DNA from: Hevea brasiliensis
Taxonomy: Eukaryota > Streptophyta > Magnoliopsida > Malpighiales > Euphorbiaceae
Direction: 5' to 3'
Assembly: GCF_030052815.1 (NCBI RefSeq)
Contig: NC_079503.1
Location: 60,244,735-60,308,734, forward strand
Length of the DNA stretch: 64,000 nucleotides
The first letter of the stretch is position 1; every line of letters starts with the position of its first letter. Position numbers and translations under genes: made by a program. Below are positions 58,284-64,000 of the stretch, piece after piece. The notes beneath the pieces were generated by a model. The model did not search any database. It saw only the letters and a program-made list of their open reading frames with translations, and was not told where the DNA came from.

Positions 58284-59050
58284 TTCTCCTAACTTCCTTC
58301 AAAATCAATGATGCAGCTTCTCAACATATCCTCCAATACCTATCATATCATGTCATTCATGTCATTTGTGTTAGGTTATTATTATCATTCCTTTAACAAT
58401 TATAACAATTCATTAAGCTCTAAGGGTTACCTGAACACCCTTTCTGACTGTCCATTCGTTTGTGGATGAAAAGTCTTACTAAAGTGCAGTTCAGTGCCTA
58501 AAGACTCCTACAGTCTCTTCCAAAACCTCGAAGTAAATCTCGGGTCTCGATTAGATATGATCGATGTGGGCACTCCATGTAGCCGGACTATCTCATCTAT
58601 GTAAATCTCTGTTAATCTCTCCAGTGAGTAGCCAGCTCTAACTGGTAGGAAGTGAGCTGAATTGGTCAATCTATCCACAATCACCCATATAGTATTATGC
58701 TTCCTCTGTGTCAATGGTAGCCCAGTAACAAAATCCATAGTGATGCGGTCCCATTTCCACTTTGGTATGGATATAGGTTACAACAATCCTGATGGAACTT
58801 GATGCTCAGCCTTAACCTGCTGGCATGTCAAACATCTAGTCACAAAATCACCAATCTCTTTCTTCATTCCAGGCCACCAATAATGTGTTTTCAGGTTTTG
58901 GTACGTCTTGGTACTTCCTGGGTGCATAGCATGAAAGCTACTGTGTGCCTCCTTCAAGATATTCTTCTTCAGTTCCTCATCTCTTGGTACACAGATTCTA
59001 CCTTTATAATACAGGCACCCATCTCCTTTCAACTCATAGTCAATCTCCTT
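58284..59050 (-). pseudogene. pol: Element D integrase, catalytic site damaged
   Basis: On - the zinc finger reads HAMHPGSTKTYQNLK and [14 protein letters not shown] (58778-59032). After a stop the core is at 58440-58738: [30 protein letters not shown], and [11 protein letters not shown] where relatives have SDR. The catalytic Asp is therefore Asn, as expected from one G-to-A change. A stop follows FWKRL, then HPQTNGQSER. A 91-bp segment at 58340-58430 looks like an intron. After it LEDML-type sequence continues to the copia insertion at 58279, and further integrase sequence lies at 48505-48730. Confidence 0.88.
58340..58430 (-). other. Probable 91-bp intron in element D integrase
   Basis: On -, GTAACC...GATGATAG-like ends (GTAA donor, TATGATAG acceptor) interrupt the same place as in element B, just after QSER and before VLEDMLRS. 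CTAAC, a branch-site-like motif, lies about 37 bases before the acceptor. The joined frame is one base short in this copy, taken as decay. Unspliced, TAA in the donor ends the frame at once. Confidence 0.68.
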
Positions 59051-59087
59051 CCCCTCTTAAGTTTTGTCCATAACAGTTAGCAACTTT

Positions 59088-60410
59088 TCATCCCTTAACT
59101 GTGCTTCTTGTATTTATTGTAGCAAGTTTGGCTTCTTGTATTTTTTGTAGCAAGTTTGGCTTCACAATCAACTCAGCCAAAAGTACCCCATCCTGTGCTA
59201 AAGATAATTGAGCATTCAGTGCTCTCAAAGCCATCATGGACTTCCTGCTTAGGGCGTCAGCTACTACATTTGCCTTTCCCAGGTGATAGTTGATCACACA
59301 GTCATAATCTTTAAGTAATTCAATCCATCTCCTCTATCTTAGATTGAGTTCCTTCTGGGTTGGCAAAAACTTCAGACTATTGTGATCCATATTTATGTAG
59401 CATTTCTCACCATATAGGTAATGCCTCCATATCTTCAATGTAAATATTATTGTCGCTAATTCCAAATCATGAGTTGGGTAGTTCTTTTCATGTGGCCTTA
59501 GTTGTCTGGAAGCATAGGCAACTACTTTTCCTTCCTGCATCAGAACACACCCAAGTCCATTGTGAGAGGCATCACTGTAGATCACATAGTCTTTCTCTGA
59601 CTCTGGCTATATCAACACTGGAGCTTCTATAAGCATAGCCTTCAGCTTCTCAAAACTGGCTTGACATTTATCATTCCAGTCAAACTTTGCATTTTTATGC
59701 AGTAACTTAGTCAGTGGGGCTGCTATAAGGGAAAATCCCTTCACAAATCTCCTATAGTACCCAGCTAACCCCAAAAAGCTTCTGACCTCTGTTACATTTC
59801 TTGGAGGCTTCTATTTAACTATTGCTTCAATCTTCTTTAGATCTACCCCGATCCCATCTGCTAACACAATGTGTCCAAGGAAGGATATCTCATCCAACCA
59901 AAAGTCACACTTGGACAACTTGGCATACAACTACTTTCCCCACAGTGTCTGTAGCACTACTCTTAGGTGTTCATCATACTCTTCCCAATTCTTAGAATAC
60001 ACCAAGATATCATCTATAAAGACCACGATGAACCGATGCAAGTAGGGATAAAAGATGCAGTTCATTAGGTCCATAAAAGTTGCTGGTGCATTTGTCAGCC
60101 CAAATGGCATCACTAGAAACTCATAGTGTCCATACCGGGTCCTGAAAGCAGTCTTAGGAACATTTGTCTCCTTCACTCTCAACTGGTGATAGCCTGATAT
60201 GAGATCTATCTTAGAGAATACTCTAGCTCCCCTCAACTGATCAAACAGGTCATCTACCCGAGGTAAAGGGTATTTGTTTTTCACGGTCACCTTATTTAGC
60301 TACCGATAGTCTATCCATAGCCGAAGTGTACCATCCTTCTTCTTCACAAATAGCACTGGTGCTCCCCAGGGTGACACACTAGGGCGTATGAAGCCTTTGT
60401 CTAGTAGCTC
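59088..60410 (-). pseudogene. pol: Element D reverse transcriptase and RNase H, broken
   Basis: Reading down on -: [20 protein letters not shown] and [14 protein letters not shown], a stop, then [54 protein letters not shown] and [20 protein letters not shown] (59931-60290). The F-x-D-D catalytic box is intact. A stop after LWGK precedes the connection ([40 protein letters not shown]). RNase H is at 59334-59585: [42 protein letters not shown]. The linker [16 protein letters not shown] follows, disturbed by a 28-bp tandem duplication at 59104-59159. Confidence 0.92.
59104..59159 (-). repeat. 28-bp tandem duplication in element D pol
   Basis: CTTCTTGTATTTATTGTAGC-type unit at 59104-59131 and 59132-59159, one mismatch. 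It shifts the frame of the RNase H-integrase linker. Confidence 0.9.
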
Positions 60411-61130
60411 CTATAACTGAACTTTCAACTCTCTCAGTTTAGTGGGTGTCATCCTATATAGAGCAATGGAGATTGGTGCAGTACCCGGCATAACCTCTAT
60501 AGCAAACTCCACTTCTGTATCAGGTGGCAAACCCGGCAACTCTTCTAGAAACACATCCAAAAATTCATATACTATGGGGATTTCCTGCATGCTTGGGCTA
60601 GTTTTCCTAGTGTCAACCACATGTGTTAAGAAAGCCTCACAGTCCTTTCTTATCATTCTTTTGGCTGCTGTTGCTGATATGATAGTAGAAAGACAACCCT
60701 TTCATTCACCCACAATTATAATCTCACCCCCTTCTGCTGTTTGTAGTGACATCCTCTTTAGCCGACAATCTACCATCGCCTAATGATGTGATAACCAATC
60801 CATACCCAATATCACATCGAACTCATGGAATGGTAGCTCAATCAAGTCAGCTAAAAACTCATAACCCTGTATCTTCAGAGGACAACCCTTGCAGACCCTT
60901 TTCACTATAACACTATGGCCTAAAGGGTTTGTGACTTATATGTCCTCCTTTAACTCCTCTATCTGTACCCCTCTATCAACTGGCGGTGTGATAGACACAT
61001 ATGAATGTGTGGAACCCAGATCAATCAATGCACATACTAACAGATCATAAAGAGAAAATGTAGCTCTAATGACATTAGCTAGCTCTGGCTCATCTCGAGC
61101 TCTCATAGCATAAGCACGAGGTGTTACCCT
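60411..61130 (-). pseudogene. pol: Element D protease and PR-RT linker
   Basis: On -, the protease reads LVCALIDLGSTHSYVS (Asp codon at 61020-61022), then GYEFLADLIELPFHEFDVIL and GMDWLSHH followed by a stop. The usual D-S-G-S is D-L-G-S here. After QTAEGGEIIIVGE and a stop, the linker AAKRMIRKDCEAFLTHVVD, VFLEELPGLPPDTEVEFAIE and YRMTPTKLRELKVQL leads to RT. Element A has the same linker, so D and A are related across pol. Confidence 0.88.
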
Positions 61131-61561
61131 AGTCTTCTGCCTTTGAATTGTCTCTGCAGTAGGCCTTTGTGATGTACCAGCTGTATCAAGCCTCGTAGGT
61201 TTTCTATCCCTCTATACTGCTGGGGCCGACCTCTCTATTTTAGGTGGATCAGTGGGAACACTAGTGCTCCTCTGTGGACAATCCTTTAGGAAATGATCCG
61301 TAAACCCACATCTGAAACATCCACCTGTCAACAATCTGAACTCTCCTCTGTGGGGCCTACCACAATGTGTGCAAGCTGGTGGTGGGGCTAATCTCCGTGT
61401 AGCTAACCCAGGAGAACTGCCCACTGATGCACCAGACTGCCCTCCTCCTCTCCTTAGGGCAAATCAGGATCTCTGCTTCTTACCTCAACCCTGAGTCTGA
61501 CCCTGAGACTCCTTGGGCCTCTTACTACCCATGTCTGCTGAACCGAACTGACTAGATCCAA
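61131..61561 (-). pseudogene. gag: Element D gag C-terminus, cut by an A-like LTR
   Basis: At 61212-61424 on - a frame begins MGSSPGLATRRLAPPPACTH and has two cysteine motifs: CTHCGRPHRGEFRLLTGGC and the classic CCHC knuckle CFRCGFTDHFLKDC. Upstream, SADMGSKRPKESQGQTQG followed by stops continues to 61561. The capsid domain would lie beyond the LTR inserted at 61562. The double motif matches element C. Confidence 0.88.
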
Positions 61562-64000
61562 TGTCACACCTTATCCCTTGTAAGGCATGACATGTTCCCG
61601 TAGCATACCTAATGAATTACTGAACTCCACCTACCGATAACCCATTAGTTATGCTACAAAGGATTTTAAAACAAACCATAGCTTTTTGTCTTATTAATTC
61701 TTTTGTGAAAAACTGCATGAGAATAGTTAAAATTCCATGCAAACATTCATTGGAAATAATGATAGACTAAATATTGTAAAGTTACATTTTCAGAATTCTC
61801 AAAGTAAAATATTAAATAGTTACAAACTCAAAATGTGATAGTAATGCAATGCTTTTAAATACAAACTGCTCAATGTCCATACATCCATAGATATAGGTAC
61901 AAAATACATCCAAAGGAATCACAAGAGTATACCTAACGTAAATACCCATAAACAATACCAAAATGATGTTTTCAAGTCTCGCACTCGGCAGCCTTCTCCT
62001 TTCCCTTACCTACGATAGCATAAAGAAGCTATCGCTAAGTACATCACTCAGTGATGAACAACTAATAACTTAAAACTTAAGGTAAAACACAATTTGTCAA
62101 AGCATAATAAATCACATTTTTCTTAAGCATGAAAACTTCACAATAATTCTAAGTCCATAAGAGCCATTTATTGGAATAACATTTCAAAAAAGAAATCACA
62201 CTTCATAAATCACAATTCACAAAGCATTAGTGTTGCCAACATCAACACACAGTTTAGGCCATGACACAAAATTTCACGATCAGTGCCGTGTTGTACACCA
62301 CGACAAAGCAATCTCAACCTCACTAACCGTTATTAATGAGAGAAGGGCTAGCTAGCTAATGAGTACTCATGTAGTCTTACCCCACTAACCGTTATTAATG
62401 GGAGACATAATCAATATTAATTATCAATCCCAAGTAGCCGTTACTACTGGGGAGTTTTGAAAGGAACTGTCATGCTAACTGTGGTTTCAAAACAATTTCT
62501 AAAAATTTCTCACACAACAATCACATTTATAAACCAATAAACACATTTAAATTCATCATAATATCCATATAAAGGTAGAAACACCCAAATTTCTTAAATG
62601 CAAGAGAAAAATCATATTTCAGTCAAAGTAAACTTGTTCAAAGCAAACTCATTCAATTTAACACATTCCAAGCAATTTACAAGTTTAAAAACGAAGACAA
62701 GGTTAGTTGTGCACAAACCTTCAATGCTCTCGTTTCTCTTTACTCACTATTCCTTATCCGTCTCAACCTCTTTCTCTATTGAAAATATACAAATAGAATA
62801 CCTCAATACTAATCTCAATTGCTGCCAAGAACTCATTACATGAATGTCTAATGCATCGTAAATTAGCTTTTCAAATTTTAGAGAGTTTTGGTTTTGGGAC
62901 AACTTGATGCCTCAATCTTTGAACCCAATTTTTACTTAGTTTCGATCATAATTTGATGAGGTGTTCTTCATGAAAATTGTTCATTTAGGTCTTAAATTTA
63001 TTTTCCTTTTTGAATTGCCTAATTCGGAGTTGTGTAGCTCAAGTTATGACCAAAATACGGTTACTATTTACGTCACTGTTCATCCTGCAAATTCAGCTCT
63101 AGCAGATTTATCGATCTAAATTCATTCAACAGTTTGATCAAGTTAAGTCCATAATTTGGTCTAATGTTTTTAATATGAAATGTTCTACTATGTCTTAGGT
63201 TTCCATCGGTTCAAGAATCGCCTAAATCGGAGTTTTCTAGAGAGAGTTATGGCCATGCAAAAGTTACTGTTCATATGGTAAATCTGCAGTTCTGCAGATT
63301 CAGTAATTCAACTTTGCTCAGTAATTTGATTGGGTTAAGTCCATAATTTGGCCTCGAGTTCTTCATATGAAATGTTCTACTATGTCTTAGGTTTCCATCG
63401 GTTCAAGAATCGCCTAAATCAGAGTTTTCTAGAGAGAATTATGGCCATGCAAAATTTACTGTTCATATGATCAAATTCTACAGGTTCCAAAATTTTGTCT
63501 CTAAGTTCAAGGCTCATTTCAGATAGCTTAAGGTCATTTTTGGGCAGGGTATCTTCATAAAAATTCTAGCCCTTTGTCTTAAGTTTCATTTTCAATTAGT
63601 TTCACAGCAATTGGAGTTGTGTAGCTCAATTTATGGGCTATCAAACACACTGAACTCAGTGTGCAAAATTCTGCCCTAAGTTAAAATTTTCATTTCTTCA
63701 ATTACTTCCACTAACCAATCTCAATTCACATTTAATTCACTCAAAATGACTATAATTTATCATTAACACATCAATGGCACTTCCTAGCACAAAAACCACA
63801 ATTTTCAAACACCAAAGTTTACAATTTTCCCTAATCCTACCATTTTATTACTTCCATTCATCAACCCAATGTCAATTCAAACTAAATACACCTCAAATGA
63901 TTATAATTTAATACTACACACACCAATTTCACTCTCTAGCACCAAAGCTCCAATTTTCCCATGAATTCTAATCTTCTATAATTCAATTTATGCAATCCCA
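61562..64000 (-). repeat. A-like LTR, cut by window end
   Basis: TGTCACACCTTATCCC is the reverse complement of an A-type LTR end. It contains the hairpin pair at 62013-62051, three short inverted repeats at about 62310-62460, and a 192-bp direct duplication (units starting near 63178 and 63370). Whether a whole element or a solo LTR follows cannot be seen. The preceding five bases are tccaa, a TSD candidate. Confidence 0.82.

Larger units (their letters stand above)
46333..61561 (-). mobile_element. Element D: gypsy chromovirus split by a copia element
   Basis: Read on -: gag zinc knuckles, protease, RT, RNase H, integrase, a chromodomain-like fragment and a truncated 3' LTR. The copia element at 48731-58278 splits the integrase between copies of the TSD gatac. 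The gag side is cut at 61562 by an A-like LTR. Many stops make it non-functional. Confidence 0.87.

Overview
This 64-kb window looks like plant nuclear DNA, probably heterochromatin of a dicot with LTR-retrotransposon-rich chromosomes. It is AT-rich, has no bacterial-type genes, and almost every stretch can be assigned to a nest of long-terminal-repeat retrotransposons. I see no intact host gene, no tRNA or rRNA gene and no CRISPR array. The species cannot be named from the sequence. Boundaries come from LTR ends (TG...CA), primer-binding sites, polypurine tracts, paired LTR copies and 5-bp target-site duplications (TSDs) read by eye.

Layout: (1) 1-16580, element A, a Ty3/gypsy chromovirus (Tekay/Del-like: 3.5-kb LTRs, chromodomain-type integrase tail) on +; the window starts inside its 5' LTR. 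(2) 4948-10322, element B, a related gypsy on -, inserted in A's reverse transcriptase between copies of the TSD gccag and internally deleted. (3) 16581-26363, a Tat/Ogre-like gypsy relic on -, whose 5' LTR is split by a B-family solo LTR (19718-23959). (4) 26364-30190, element E on - (gag start, primer site, 5' LTR), split by the Tat insertion. (5) 30191-31044, the only stretch not assigned to a retroelement; it holds an 80-codon open frame and a TATA box on -. (6) 31045-32984, an Athila-like 5' LTR, primer site and gag start on +. (7) 32985-46332, element C (gypsy, +), with gag but no pol; each of its LTRs carries an A-family solo LTR (37104-40763, TSD ggtga; 42043-45633, TSD taacg). (8) 46333-61561, element D (gypsy, -), holding a Ty1/copia element at 48731-58278 (TSD gatac). 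(9) 61562-64000, an A-like LTR on -, cut by the window edge and inserted in D's gag.

All coding regions are broken by stops, frameshifts or deletions. Several catalytic sites are still readable: the integrase D-D-E of A, B and the copia element, and the RT FIDD box of D and YVDD box of the copia element. Others are lost: A's RT box reads FLGD, and D's integrase SDR reads SNR.

The observations most worth following are structural. B and D carry a short AT-rich GT...AG intron at the same integrase codon, which A lacks. The gypsy LTRs share a tandem hairpin module whose stems differ in sequence but largely keep pairing. The same LTRs are built from a degenerate module of about 175-225 bp repeated several times, and one solo LTR has a clean four-copy 223-bp expansion. 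I did not find a clearly new coding system.
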